From Marvinbryantia formatexigens DSM 14469 (lineage in GTDB: Bacteria > Bacillota > Clostridia > Lachnospirales > Lachnospiraceae): DNA of 64,000 bases. Position 1 is the stretch's first letter. Each line of letters starts with the position of its first letter. The notes under the pieces are model-generated. The model worked only from the letters and a program-made list of their open reading frames with translations, ran no database searches and was not told the DNA's origin. The stretch is from the NCBI RefSeq assembly GCF_025148285.1, contig NZ_CP102268.1:744001-808000 (forward strand), read 5' to 3'. Below are positions 49,895 to 58,988 of this stretch, in pieces. Both the position numbers and the translations under genes were made by a program.

Positions 49895-52348
49895 CTACTC
49901 CTGCGGTTTATCGAGAAATCCGATAAACACGTTGCCCGATTCTTCAAACAATGCCAGCGCATCCTCATCACTGATCAGATAGGACTCCTCCGCCCCCGGT
50001 TCATAGAGACGGACATTTCCCCACTGGTCATAGCCCAGTATAATCCGCACGCCGTCCGTCGTGTCCGCCAGCAGCACATTGCCCTCGCTGACGAAATAAA
50101 GCACCGAATCGATTTCGCAGCCCGACAGGTCCAGCACCAGCTTATCCGGAAGCTGCTCCTGCAGGTAGGCGGTATCCATCGTTCCGCTTAAAATGCACGC
50201 CGGCACCTCATCCACCGAAAATTCCGCCGCTGTTTTCTTATTGCCGCGCTCCCAGATATAATTCTGGTCCTGGTCGACCACCACGCCAAAGAGCTCGTTC
50301 GCGCGGACAATCGCCGTATTGGCGTTTTCATAGATGCTGTCCAGTCTGCCCTTCGCATAAACATAGTACAGCTCTTCCGTGTGCTCTTTTTCCTCTATCG
50401 TGACCGTGCGGTCCGTCTCACTGACAATCATGCGGCTGCGCACCGTCTGCGGCGTCTTCTTTTCGGAAGCGTCCTCCATCAGCAGGATGCGCTCCGTCTG
50501 CTTGCGGTCGCTCACCTGCGTCGTCAGCCCCGCAGAATCCGTCTCCTGCGTATTATCAATAATATGGTCCTCGGAAGCATCCTCCCAGCCGTCGCCCGCT
50601 TTGCGCACGCGCGTCATGGTCAGCAGCTTGTCCTCAATCGTGGCGTCCGTCACATAAATGCCGGTCTCGCCATACTCTTTGACCACCTCTCCGTCCTCGT
50701 TCATGATGTAAATCGTGCGCATCGGGAAAATTTCATCGCCCTCGTGCGACGCGTCGATATCCGACACCTCCGCGATACCGTAAACCAGCGATTCTCCCAT
50801 GTAGCCCAGCATCCGGATACGCTCATTTTCCCCGCAGGTAATCTGGCTGCGCTCCTTCGTATCCATATTATAAATGGTAATCGTGCGCGAATTATACGCC
50901 TCATTTTCCTCCAGATACGCAAAATATCTGCCGGATTCGGAGCCCGCATAGCAGTTCGGCTTCATATTTTCCACAACCTTTGCCGTCTCAAAGGTCGTCA
51001 GATTGATTTCATACACATCGCCGTCCAGCAGCAGATAAAAATCCTCCTGGTCGTCCGTCACATACGAAATCTCCTGCACGTCCGCCTTCAGCAGGTCGTA
51101 GGAGCGCATCGTATCCACAAACAGCATTTCCTCGATGCCCCCGGAGGAAGCGTCGTAAAAATAAACTGCCACACCCGACTCGCCCTCGTGGCGTCCGCGG
51201 TTCATGTAGCCCGCCACCACAAACTGAATGTTTCCGCTGGTGCTCACGTTGAGGATTTTGATATCGTGCTGCCCGTAGATATCGCGGTAATCGGAATCCT
51301 CCTTCTGGCGGAAGGTGAACACCTGCGCCATCTTGCCGCTGGAGGAATCGTAGCTCCACAGCTCCCCGCCGATTTCAAAAGCGTAGAAGCGGCTCCTGGA
51401 ATCCGTCACAAAGGAAATATCGCTGTCGCAGATGCCCAGCCGGATGCCCTTATCGGTAAGCACATCATTGTCCGGGTTGAAAATCTCGTTCGTCGAGCGC
51501 TCAAAGTCCAGCAGCATCACTGATTCATCAGAATAGCGCAGACGGAAATATTCATTCACCGTATAAAGCTCCGTATAGCCCTCCTCGCTCTGCGCACTGA
51601 TTAAGTATTCCTGCACGATCGTCGCCGTCGTCTCATTCAGCTCCTTAATCGCCGGAATCGATTTATAGTAAATCTGCGGATTCAGATTGCCCCACACCAC
51701 CTGGTCCGTGGTGCTGTGAATATCCATAAAGGATAAATCCAGCTCTTCCGCATCCCCCTCCGGCTCCAGATAGAGCGCCAGACGGTCAACCTCCTGCTTG
51801 TTGAGGCACTTTTCCGAAAAGCTGTTGACAAAGTCCAGATATTCCTTCGTGTGCAGGCTGTCCTGCTGCACCACGCGGGTATAGTAGTAGACGTCGCGTC
51901 CGTCCGCCTTCAGCTGAAGCTTCAGCACATATTCCTGGTTCATCAGCATAAAGTTCTGCAGCGTGAAGGACGCCTCCACGTAGTCCTCCTCCTGCGTCAG
52001 ATTCGTCACCTTCGTGTTTTCCAGCGAGGTTTTGCCGTCCGCCGAAAAAACTTCAAAATAGATGTCGCTCACGTCAGCGCCAAAGGTCTGTACCCGGATA
52101 CTCATATCCCGCTCCGTGGAAATGGGCGTCAGCGTATCGCGCACAGCCGTCACCGCCATCGGCTTTACATACCCGTGCAGCGGATTCATTTCCACGTCCC
52201 TGTATACCATATAAACGAGCGGAAGCGTCGCCTGCGCCATATCCTCCGTCCGCATTTCCGTCTCATCGTTGACAAGCTGCGAAAAAACTGCCGTCGAAAC
52301 GACAAAAACCGCCAGCAGTACCACGATTCTGATTAATATTTTCTTCAT
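49895..52348 (-). CDS. Large extracytoplasmic protein with degenerate C39-like end (817 aa)
   Basis: I recognise no named family for the whole. Residues 5-27 form a signal anchor (ILIRIVVLLAVFVVSTAVF). The middle (about 290-640) has repeating YDSSSGK, VYEINLTTFETAK and TIYNMDTKERSQI segments, like a beta-propeller. The last 150 residues (VRANELFGVVVDQDQNYIWERG, then LVLDLSGCEIDSVLYFVSEGN and GYDQWGNVRLYEPG) resemble the papain-like C39 fold, with CEIDSVLYFVSEGNVLLAD in the second half. The catalytic Cys-His pair is not obvious, so it may be a non-enzymatic binding module. GGAGG lies 6 nt before the ATG. 25 nt upstream of the GntR gene. Confidence 0.7.
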   Translation of the reverse strand: MKKILIRIVVLLAVFVVSTAVFSQLVNDETEMRTEDMAQATLPLVYMVYRDVEMNPLHGYVKPMAVTAVRDTLTPISTERDMSIRVQTFGADVSDIYFEVFSADGKTSLENTKVTNLTQEEDYVEASFTLQNFMLMNQEYVLKLQLKADGRDVYYYTRVVQQDSLHTKEYLDFVNSFSEKCLNKQEVDRLALYLEPEGDAEELDLSFMDIHSTTDQVVWGNLNPQIYYKSIPAIKELNETTATIVQEYLISAQSEEGYTELYTVNEYFRLRYSDESVMLLDFERSTNEIFNPDNDVLTDKGIRLGICDSDISFVTDSRSRFYAFEIGGELWSYDSSSGKMAQVFTFRQKEDSDYRDIYGQHDIKILNVSTSGNIQFVVAGYMNRGRHEGESGVAVYFYDASSGGIEEMLFVDTMRSYDLLKADVQEISYVTDDQEDFYLLLDGDVYEINLTTFETAKVVENMKPNCYAGSESGRYFAYLEENEAYNSRTITIYNMDTKERSQITCGENERIRMLGYMGESLVYGIAEVSDIDASHEGDEIFPMRTIYIMNEDGEVVKEYGETGIYVTDATIEDKLLTMTRVRKAGDGWEDASEDHIIDNTQETDSAGLTTQVSDRKQTERILLMEDASEKKTPQTVRSRMIVSETDRTVTIEEKEHTEELYYVYAKGRLDSIYENANTAIVRANELFGVVVDQDQNYIWERGNKKTAAEFSVDEVPACILSGTMDTAYLQEQLPDKLVLDLSGCEIDSVLYFVSEGNVLLADTTDGVRIILGYDQWGNVRLYEPGAEESYLISDEDALALFEESGNVFIGFLDKPQE

Positions 52349-52401
52349 TGCATTCCTCCACTGAGCCATCGCCGTTTTCCGGATGGCCGGCGGTATGCCG
52401 C

Positions 52402-53583
52402 CTACGTATTTTCCTGCTGCAGCGCCTCATCCTCTTCACCCCGCTTCAGCAGACTGCCAAGCAGCGGCTGCGCATTCCACGCCTCCATGCAGGCGGTAAG
52501 CGCCCTGTTTGTCTGCTTCGCACCATTTTTCTTTTTCACCGCGCGGATAAGAATATTTTTCGGCGTATGCTCCATGTCGATAAATTCCAGAATCTGCACC
52601 TGATAGCCCTGCTCCTCCAGGATCTCCGCCCGGAAGGCATCGGTAAGCAGCGCCGCCATCCGCTCTTTTATCAGTCCGTACTTCAGCACCGGCTGCATCA
52701 AATCGCTGTGAATCTGTCTGTTCAGCTCATGCTGGCAGCAGGGAACCGAAAGAATCACCTTTGCGTTCCACGCCACCGCCTTTTCCAGCGCATAATCCGT
52801 CGCCGTATCGCAGGCATGCAGCGTCACCACCATATCCGCCTGCGTGCAGCCCTCATAAGAAGCAATATCCCCGGTGAAAAACCTGAGCTTTTCATAGCCG
52901 TACCGGACGGCGAGCTGATTGCAGTGCGCGATCACATCCTCCTTTAAATCCAGCCCGATCATCCGCACATCCAGCCCCTGCTGCTCGTGAAGATAGTAAT
53001 ACATGGCAAAGGTCAGATACGATTTTCCGCAGCCAAAGTCGATAATCGTCAGCTCCCGGTCTTTATCCAGCGCCGGCAGAATATCCGCCACAAATTCCAG
53101 AAAGCGGTTGATCTGCCGGAACTTGCGGTAATGCGCGTTCACCGTTTTTCCCTCCGGCGTCTGCACGCCCAGGTCAACCAGAAACGGCACCGCCCGTCCC
53201 TCCTCCAGGAGATACTGCTTTTTACGGTTGTGCTCCGCGGCTGCCGCCTCCTCCGGCTGTTCCTTCCTTCTGACCTTCACCGACGCTTTTCCTTTTTTGC
53301 TCACCAGCGCCTGCACAGAAAGCTCCTGCGTTTCCATGTTGAGCTGTCTGTAATCCTGCAGAAGCCACGTCTCAATCTGCGCTGTCAGCGCGTCCTTTTC
53401 GTAATTTTTGTGAAACTCTTTTTTGCCGTCTGAAACCGCCGTCTGAAAAAGAAGCTTCCCTTTTACTGTCACCGGGCGGATTTTCACCTTATCCGCGCCG
53501 TCCGCATGACGCTTTCTGCTCACAGTGATACGCAGCAGATGCTCATTTAATTGTTTATTTAAAATCTCAAGCAGCCGTTCCAT
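52402..53583 (-). CDS. Class I SAM-dependent methyltransferase (393 aa)
   Basis: The N-terminal 130 residues are a basic, mixed region. The methyltransferase domain starts near residue 165 with KFRQINRFLEFV and the SAM loop IIDFGCGKSYLTFAMYYYL; MIGLDLKEDVIAHCNQLA and VVTLHACDTATDYAL follow, then SVPCCQHELNRQI. This CCQHE motif and the layout match the methyltransferase group related to human GSTCD/METTL-type rRNA or tRNA enzymes common in Firmicutes. The ATG at 53583 has AAAGGAAA upstream. Substrate is unknown, RNA being the likeliest. Confidence 0.82.
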   Translation of the reverse strand: MERLLEILNKQLNEHLLRITVSRKRHADGADKVKIRPVTVKGKLLFQTAVSDGKKEFHKNYEKDALTAQIETWLLQDYRQLNMETQELSVQALVSKKGKASVKVRRKEQPEEAAAAEHNRKKQYLLEEGRAVPFLVDLGVQTPEGKTVNAHYRKFRQINRFLEFVADILPALDKDRELTIIDFGCGKSYLTFAMYYYLHEQQGLDVRMIGLDLKEDVIAHCNQLAVRYGYEKLRFFTGDIASYEGCTQADMVVTLHACDTATDYALEKAVAWNAKVILSVPCCQHELNRQIHSDLMQPVLKYGLIKERMAALLTDAFRAEILEEQGYQVQILEFIDMEHTPKNILIRAVKKKNGAKQTNRALTACMEAWNAQPLLGSLLKRGEEDEALQQENT

Positions 53584-53750
53584 ATAGCTTTTTCCTTTCG
53601 CAGGCAGAATTTCCTGCTTTTCTCCTTTTATCGCTGCCAGCGGCAGGTTTTGTGTATTATCATACCACAATCGTCACTGTTCGTCTACTTTTTTCAAAAA
53701 GGAAGCCGGCAGACAGCCTCTGCCAGCTTCCCAAATCGTGCGGTATTTTC

Positions 53751-54956
53751 TCACGCATGAAACACATACTTATCCATCCGCGCGAACGCCTCCTTTACGC
53801 GCAAAAGCGGCAGCGCCAGATTAATGCGGATGTGACAGGGACCGTGGAACATTCTGCCGTCCTGCCAGGCAACGCCCACATCCCAGCCTGCCTTTTCCAC
53901 TTCCTCGATCGTTTTTCCATGCTTTTCGCACCAGCCGCTGCAGTCAATAAACAGCATATAGGTGCCCTCCGGTCTGCTGACCGTCACTCCCTCAAAATGC
54001 TCTTTTATATAATTGCAGGCATAGTCCACATTCTGCCCGATTACCTGGCAGAGCTCGTCCACCCATTCGTAGCCCTCTGACCGGTAAGCGCCGATCAGCG
54101 CGTACATAGAGAGCACGTTCATACTGTTGTAATGCGAAAGCGACGATTCCTTGCGCACGCGGTCACGCAGCGCCCGGTTGTAAATAATATGATAGCTGCC
54201 GACCAGTCCGGCAAGATTAAAGGTCTTGGAGGGAGCATAGAGCGCTACCGTTCTGCTGCGCGCATCCTCACTGACAGACTGTGTGGGGATATGCTTATGC
54301 CCGTCCAGGATGATATCGGACCAGATTTCATCCGATACGACCATAACATCATGCCTGCGGAAAATATCCATCGCCTGCGCTATCTCCCATTTCTCCCACA
54401 CACGCCCGCAGGGATTGTGCGGCGAGCAGAAAATCGCCGCGTGAATCTTATTTTCCACGATTTTTTTCTCCATGTCCGCAAAATCCATGCGCCAGATGCC
54501 GTTATCATCCTGCTGAAGCTGAGAATGCACGATATGATATCCGTTATTGTTCAGTGCGCTGGTAAAACCGATATAGGTGGGCGAGTGCAGAAGAACCGCA
54601 TCCCCCTTTGAGCAGAGCACGTTCAGCGCGCTGATAACGCCGCCGAGCACGCCGTTTTCATAGCCTATGCACTCCTCCGTCAGCCCCTTCACGCCGTTGC
54701 GCGTCTCCTGCCACTTTATAATGCTGTCATAATATTCCTTGCGCGCCTCAAAATAACCGAACGCCGGATGCTGCGTCCGTGCGATAATCTCCTCCGTAAC
54801 CGTCGGCACTGTCGCAAAATTCATATCCGCCACCCACATCGGAATCACGTCAAATCCCTCGCGCGGCTTCTGCGGCGCGCCGCCCTTTCCAAGTCCGTCA
54901 ACGGCAAGGGCATCCCTGCCTGCGCGGTCCATAATTGTCGTAAAATCGTATTTCAT
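53751..54956 (-). CDS. patB: PatB/MalY-type C-S lyase aminotransferase (401 aa)
   Basis: A PLP-dependent class I/II aminotransferase-fold enzyme of the MalY/PatB group, which splits cystathionine to homocysteine, ammonia and pyruvate. IPMWVADMNFATVP near the start, FCSPHNPCGRVWEKWEI, VVSDEIWSDIILDGHKHIP and the PLP Lys244 in APSKTFNLAG are typical. HIRINLALPLLRVKEAFARM closes the domain. AGGAGGAAA precedes the ATG. Transcribed alone. Some relatives also act as aminotransferases or in odour-compound release from cysteine conjugates. Confidence 0.93.
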   Translation of the reverse strand: MKYDFTTIMDRAGRDALAVDGLGKGGAPQKPREGFDVIPMWVADMNFATVPTVTEEIIARTQHPAFGYFEARKEYYDSIIKWQETRNGVKGLTEECIGYENGVLGGVISALNVLCSKGDAVLLHSPTYIGFTSALNNNGYHIVHSQLQQDDNGIWRMDFADMEKKIVENKIHAAIFCSPHNPCGRVWEKWEIAQAMDIFRRHDVMVVSDEIWSDIILDGHKHIPTQSVSEDARSRTVALYAPSKTFNLAGLVGSYHIIYNRALRDRVRKESSLSHYNSMNVLSMYALIGAYRSEGYEWVDELCQVIGQNVDYACNYIKEHFEGVTVSRPEGTYMLFIDCSGWCEKHGKTIEEVEKAGWDVGVAWQDGRMFHGPCHIRINLALPLLRVKEAFARMDKYVFHA

Positions 54957-55104
54957 CTTTTCCTCCTGTATTCTTCCGGGCGTCAGAGGTTTTTCTTATG
55001 CCCTCTCCTCCGTCGGCCCTTCAATCTCGTCTACTGCCTGCATTATACCATACTTCCGGACAAACTCCATATTAAAATAACAGGAAAAGAAGAAAAAACT
55101 GTTT

Positions 55105-56145
55105 TCACCCTGTCTGCCGCCCTCTCCACAGTTTCCGCGCCAACAGGCTGCCGCACAGCATCGCGGCTGCCGCCGCCGGAATGCCAAGGAGCGCATAGAA
55201 GCATTTTCCCGTCCGCCCAATCTGCATCAGAGCAGAAAACTGAAGCTGGTATGCGGGCAGAAGCCCGATGATTTTAAAGAGCGGCGCATTTTCCGGCAGG
55301 TTTAAAATCAGCGGCAGCAGAAACAAAAAAGAGGCGGCTATCAGCGCCGTGGTCTGATTTTTTGCCGCGGCGGAGACAGCAAGCGTAATGCCCGTCAGCA
55401 TCAGAATACCGCTGACGGAAAGCACTGTCTGATAGCAGAGCATCGTCCGGCAGCTTATGTTAAACGGCATCCACCTCTGATATTCATATCCGCAGAACAG
55501 CGTACCTGCTTCCAGCCCCTGTGTCCCCAGCGTCAGAAACGCGCCGGCAAAATTTCCGGCAAGGAATATCGCCGCCACTGCCAGGGCCGCCAGAAAGGAA
55601 GCAAGCACCTTTGCCGCGACGCATTTTGTTTTCCCCAGACGCGCTGTCAGCAGAAGCTGGTCCATCCCGGCATATTCGCCGGAGAACACCGGGCTTATCA
55701 TCAGCACGCAGAGAATCGCCGCGCCCATCATCATTTTTGCCAGCAGCATACTAAAATCCAGCCAGCCGCTGCAGTAGCCCACCCGGATTTCCCGGTCGCC
55801 GAAAACATCCCGTACTGTTTTGCCGTTCCAGGTTCCGTCCTCATTGGCAAAGTATGCATGTACCGCCGTCTGGATGGAATTTAAGCCGATGTGCATTACA
55901 TGCACGCCCTTCCACATTTCCAGCTGCTCCTGCGTGGGCATAAAATCCTGCAGCATCTGCTGCACCTTTTCATCGTCCAGCAAACCCTCATACTTTCCGG
56001 CAATTTCCTGTTCATACGCCGTTTTTTCCGCCGGAAATTCCACCAGAAAGCTGTTGATATTGAAAAATACCAGCACCGCAAGCGCCGCCAGAATCACCTT
56101 TCTGGAAAACATTTTTTTAAGCTCAAACCGGATTAACTGTCTCAT
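55105..56145 (-). CDS. ABC-2-type transporter permease (346 aa)
   Basis: One membrane segment at the start (about 17-33), a soluble extracytoplasmic part (about 35-135), then a block of five or so segments (from about 140). The layout fits ABC-2 permeases of the antimicrobial-peptide or lantibiotic type. Its ATG overlaps the ATPase stop (ATGA). It is the last gene in the response regulator, kinase, ATPase, permease set. Substrate unknown. Confidence 0.85.
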   Translation of the reverse strand: MRQLIRFELKKMFSRKVILAALAVLVFFNINSFLVEFPAEKTAYEQEIAGKYEGLLDDEKVQQMLQDFMPTQEQLEMWKGVHVMHIGLNSIQTAVHAYFANEDGTWNGKTVRDVFGDREIRVGYCSGWLDFSMLLAKMMMGAAILCVLMISPVFSGEYAGMDQLLLTARLGKTKCVAAKVLASFLAALAVAAIFLAGNFAGAFLTLGTQGLEAGTLFCGYEYQRWMPFNISCRTMLCYQTVLSVSGILMLTGITLAVSAAAKNQTTALIAASFLFLLPLILNLPENAPLFKIIGLLPAYQLQFSALMQIGRTGKCFYALLGIPAAAAAMLCGSLLARKLWRGRQTG

Positions 56146-56888
56146 GCCTCTTCCTCCCCGAAATAATATAAATAAAGCTTTTCCAGATTATCCGCCGCGC
56201 CCGCCTGTCCGCCGATGCAGCGCGCCGATTCCGCCGTCCGGTCCGTCCGCCCGGTGTACACCAGCTTCCCGTCCTTCATCATCAGAATGATGTCTGCCGT
56301 ATTTTCCACATCGGAAACGATATGCGTGGAGAGCAGCACGATTTTATTCTCGGCAAAGGAATGCAGCAGGCTGCGGAAACGGATGCGCTCCTTCGGGTCC
56401 AGACCCGCCGTCGGCTCGTCAAAAATAAGGATTTTCGGGTCGTTTAAGAGCGCCTGCGCGATTCCAAGCCGCTGCTTCATGCCGCCGGAGAAGCGGCGGA
56501 TTTTTTCGCCTTCTTTTCTGCCAAGCCCGACTGCCGACAGAAGCTCTCCGCTTCTCTTTTGCGCCTCCTCTCTGCCGAGTCCCTTCACCGCCGCCATATA
56601 GCGCAGGTATTCCCCGGCGGTAAAATCCGGATAGTATGGAAACTGCTGCGGCAGATAACCGAGCAGTCCCGCAAAGGCGGCTCCCATCTGCGAGACCGGT
56701 TTTCCGTTTAGCAAAATTTCTCCCTCTGTCGGCTTCTGCAGACCGCACAAGAGCCGCATCAGCGTCGTCTTCCCGGCTCCGTTGGCACCAAGCAGACCAT
56801 AAATCCCGTTGGAAAATATCAGGTTCAGATGATTCACCGCCGTTTTATCACCATACTTTTTTGTCAGTTGTTTTGTCTGTAGCTGCAT
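56142..56888 (-). CDS. ABC transporter ATP-binding protein (248 aa)
   Basis: Walker A is GANGAGKTTL, the signature is FSGGMKQRLGIAQALL, Walker B LIFDEPTAGLDP, with LLSTHIVSDVE as the switch. It belongs to the CcmA/BcrA group. AAGGAGG lies 6 nt before the ATG. A terminator for the upstream kinase lies in the gap, so this pair may have its own promoter, possibly driven by the regulator encoded just upstream. Confidence 0.94.
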   Translation of the reverse strand: MQLQTKQLTKKYGDKTAVNHLNLIFSNGIYGLLGANGAGKTTLMRLLCGLQKPTEGEILLNGKPVSQMGAAFAGLLGYLPQQFPYYPDFTAGEYLRYMAAVKGLGREEAQKRSGELLSAVGLGRKEGEKIRRFSGGMKQRLGIAQALLNDPKILIFDEPTAGLDPKERIRFRSLLHSFAENKIVLLSTHIVSDVENTADIILMMKDGKLVYTGRTDRTAESARCIGGQAGAADNLEKLYLYYFGEEEA

Positions 56889-56965
56889 ATTACATCCTCC
56901 TTCTATGCGTGGTTTTAGAAGCTTTGTTTCATAGCATTGCAGGCACTTTGCACCATTTTTGCCAT

Positions 56966-56998
56966 GAAAAAACTCTCCCCGTGTTATGGAAAGAGTTT
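56966..56998 (-). terminator. Terminator after the histidine kinase gene
   Basis: AAACTCT / AGAGTTT stem with a 15-nt loop and a T-rich end on the minus strand, 24 nt past the kinase stop. Confidence 0.6.
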
Positions 56999-57021
56999 AA
57001 TGCAGACTTTTCTACTTTTTA

Positions 57022-58230
57022 TCAACGTTTTGGCATCTTTTCTGAAAAAAATGCCGTTACATTTGCGCCGGAATCCCGGTTTTCGATTTTCAGCCAGCCG
57101 CCATGCTGCCGGCACAGCACCTTGCAGATATACAGCCCCAGCCCGAAGTGATTTCCGCTGTCGCCATCTGATGCACGCCCGCCTTTTTTCTGCTCGCTGT
57201 AATAGGGCTCTGAGGCATTTTTCAGCCCCTTTTCCGAAAATCCTCCGCCGTCGTCTGCTACAGTGAGCAGCAGCCCGCCGTCCGCCTCCCGCACCGTTAC
57301 CGAGACAGACGTCTTTGCATAGCGCACCGCATTCGACAGCAGATTTTCCGATACCTGCTGAAAAATATCCGCATCCATAGAAAGCCGCGCGGATGCTGTC
57401 TGATACGCAAACTGAAACTCCTTCTGATACTGTGCGCAGAGCACGCCGGCGCTGTCCTTCAGCGTTCCCAGAAGGTCCGCCAGCGGCAGCTCCGCACAGA
57501 TTGGCGCGCGGTCCTCCAGCCGCTGGAGGCTGCTCATGCCCGCGACGTAGCCCTCCAGTCTCTGAATATGCTTCTGCATCATTTCCGCCGTGCGCCGCTC
57601 CTGCCCGTCTTCTGCAAGCAGAAGTATCTCATTGCAGCCGCGCAGAACCGTCAGCGGCGTGCGCAGGTCGTGGGCGAACGCCGCATTCAGCCGTTTCCGC
57701 TCCTCCACCGCCCGCCACATTTCCTTCTGATTTTCCTCCAGCGCGGCGCGCATCTGCTCAAAGGCGCCGCAAAGAGCGCCCATCTCATCCGCACGGTCAT
57801 ATTCCACGGAAAAATCCAGATTATTTTCCGCTATCTTTCCGGACGCCTCTGTGAGCAGCGCCAGCGGACGCTTCAGCTTCCGACGATAAAAAAACAGCGC
57901 CGCCGCCAGCGTGCACGCCGCCGCATATACCGGCGTCAGAACCGCCGGCAGAAGCTCCAGCAGACCAAGCGCCCGCTTCGCCTCCTGCGGAAGCTCCATC
58001 TCCTGCTTGTAAACATAGGTGCTCTCGCCCAACCGCTGACCGTTTTCATCGACAAGATAATAGCGCTCCCGCTCATCCGGATATCTGGCATAGACAGCAT
58101 CGATACCGCGCTGGCAGAGATTCTCCGTCAGCATAACGAGCAGCGCCGCCAGCAGCGCAAACAGAATGATATAGCAGGCGAGACTTTTCCGCAGCGACAT
58201 ATTCTGAAAGGTCCGTTTCAGCTTTTCCAT
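57022..58230 (-). CDS. Sensor histidine kinase (402 aa)
   Basis: Membrane segments lie at about 16-36 and 93-116, with a short outside loop of about 55 residues. HAMP (about 117-170), HisKA with His187 in AFAHDLRTPLTVLRG, then the HATPase domain (about 285-395) with SENLLSNAVRYAK, VADDGGGFSEKGL and HFGLGLYICKVLC. Overlaps the response regulator end by 13 nt. Its partner is that regulator, and the ABC pair downstream is the probable output. Confidence 0.93.
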   Translation of the reverse strand: MEKLKRTFQNMSLRKSLACYIILFALLAALLVMLTENLCQRGIDAVYARYPDERERYYLVDENGQRLGESTYVYKQEMELPQEAKRALGLLELLPAVLTPVYAAACTLAAALFFYRRKLKRPLALLTEASGKIAENNLDFSVEYDRADEMGALCGAFEQMRAALEENQKEMWRAVEERKRLNAAFAHDLRTPLTVLRGCNEILLLAEDGQERRTAEMMQKHIQRLEGYVAGMSSLQRLEDRAPICAELPLADLLGTLKDSAGVLCAQYQKEFQFAYQTASARLSMDADIFQQVSENLLSNAVRYAKTSVSVTVREADGGLLLTVADDGGGFSEKGLKNASEPYYSEQKKGGRASDGDSGNHFGLGLYICKVLCRQHGGWLKIENRDSGANVTAFFSEKMPKR

Positions 58231-58889
58231 TTATAACCGCACCCCCAGACTGTTTCGATATACTCCCTGTCCGTGACGGCGGACAGACGCGCCCGGATGC
58301 GGCGGATGTGCTCCGCGACCACGCTGCTGTCGCCCTCCCCGTCGTATCCCCACACCTTTTCATAAATCCGCTCTTTGTCAAACACCTGTCCCGCATTTGC
58401 GGACAGCAGCTCAATAATGGCAAATTCTTTTTTCGGAAATGCCAGCGTCTCTTTGTTTACAAACACCTTCCGCTGCGAATAGTCAATCGACAGTTCTTTA
58501 TCAAACCGGACGCTTGCGCCGTTTATTCTGCGCGTCTCGCGCCGCAGATGCGCGGCGACCCGCGCCTCCAGCTCCGCCAGGGAAAACGGCTTTAAAATGT
58601 AATCGTCGCCGCCCGCCGCAAACCCCTGCACCCTGTCGCTCTCCTCGATGCGCGCCGTCAGAAACAGAATCGGGCAGGGCACAAAATCCCGGATGCGCCT
58701 GCACACCTCCATGCCGTCCAGCTCCGGCATGTTCACATCCAGCAGAATCATATCCGGCTGCTGCTCCGCCTTTTTCAGTGCCTCCGCCCCGTCTGTCGCC
58801 GTAAGTACAAAATAGCCGCGGCGCTCAAAAAAGCACCGCAGCATTTCCACAATATCCGGTTCATCGTCCACAATCAAAATCCTGTACAC
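58218..58889 (-). CDS. OmpR/PhoB-type response regulator (223 aa)
   Basis: The receiver domain (about 1-115) has the phospho-acceptor Asp51 in ILLDVNMPELDG, VDDEPD acidic residues and FLTAR and ILKPF switch residues. The winged-helix DNA-binding domain (about 125-222) ends in EYIETVWGCGYKW. I chose the GTG at 58889, with AGGGGAG upstream, since VYRILIVDDEPD then begins the domain as in the family; the ATG 51 nt earlier has no site. First gene of the module. Confidence 0.93.
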   Translation of the reverse strand: MYRILIVDDEPDIVEMLRCFFERRGYFVLTATDGAEALKKAEQQPDMILLDVNMPELDGMEVCRRIRDFVPCPILFLTARIEESDRVQGFAAGGDDYILKPFSLAELEARVAAHLRRETRRINGASVRFDKELSIDYSQRKVFVNKETLAFPKKEFAIIELLSANAGQVFDKERIYEKVWGYDGEGDSSVVAEHIRRIRARLSAVTDREYIETVWGCGYKWKS

Positions 58890-58988
58890 CGCAATCTCCC
58901 CTCTTTCAGAATCCTTCCGGCCTGTATGCTTTAATTGCATTCATTCTAACAGGATTTTTTCAACTTTTTATCAACAAATAACACTATA

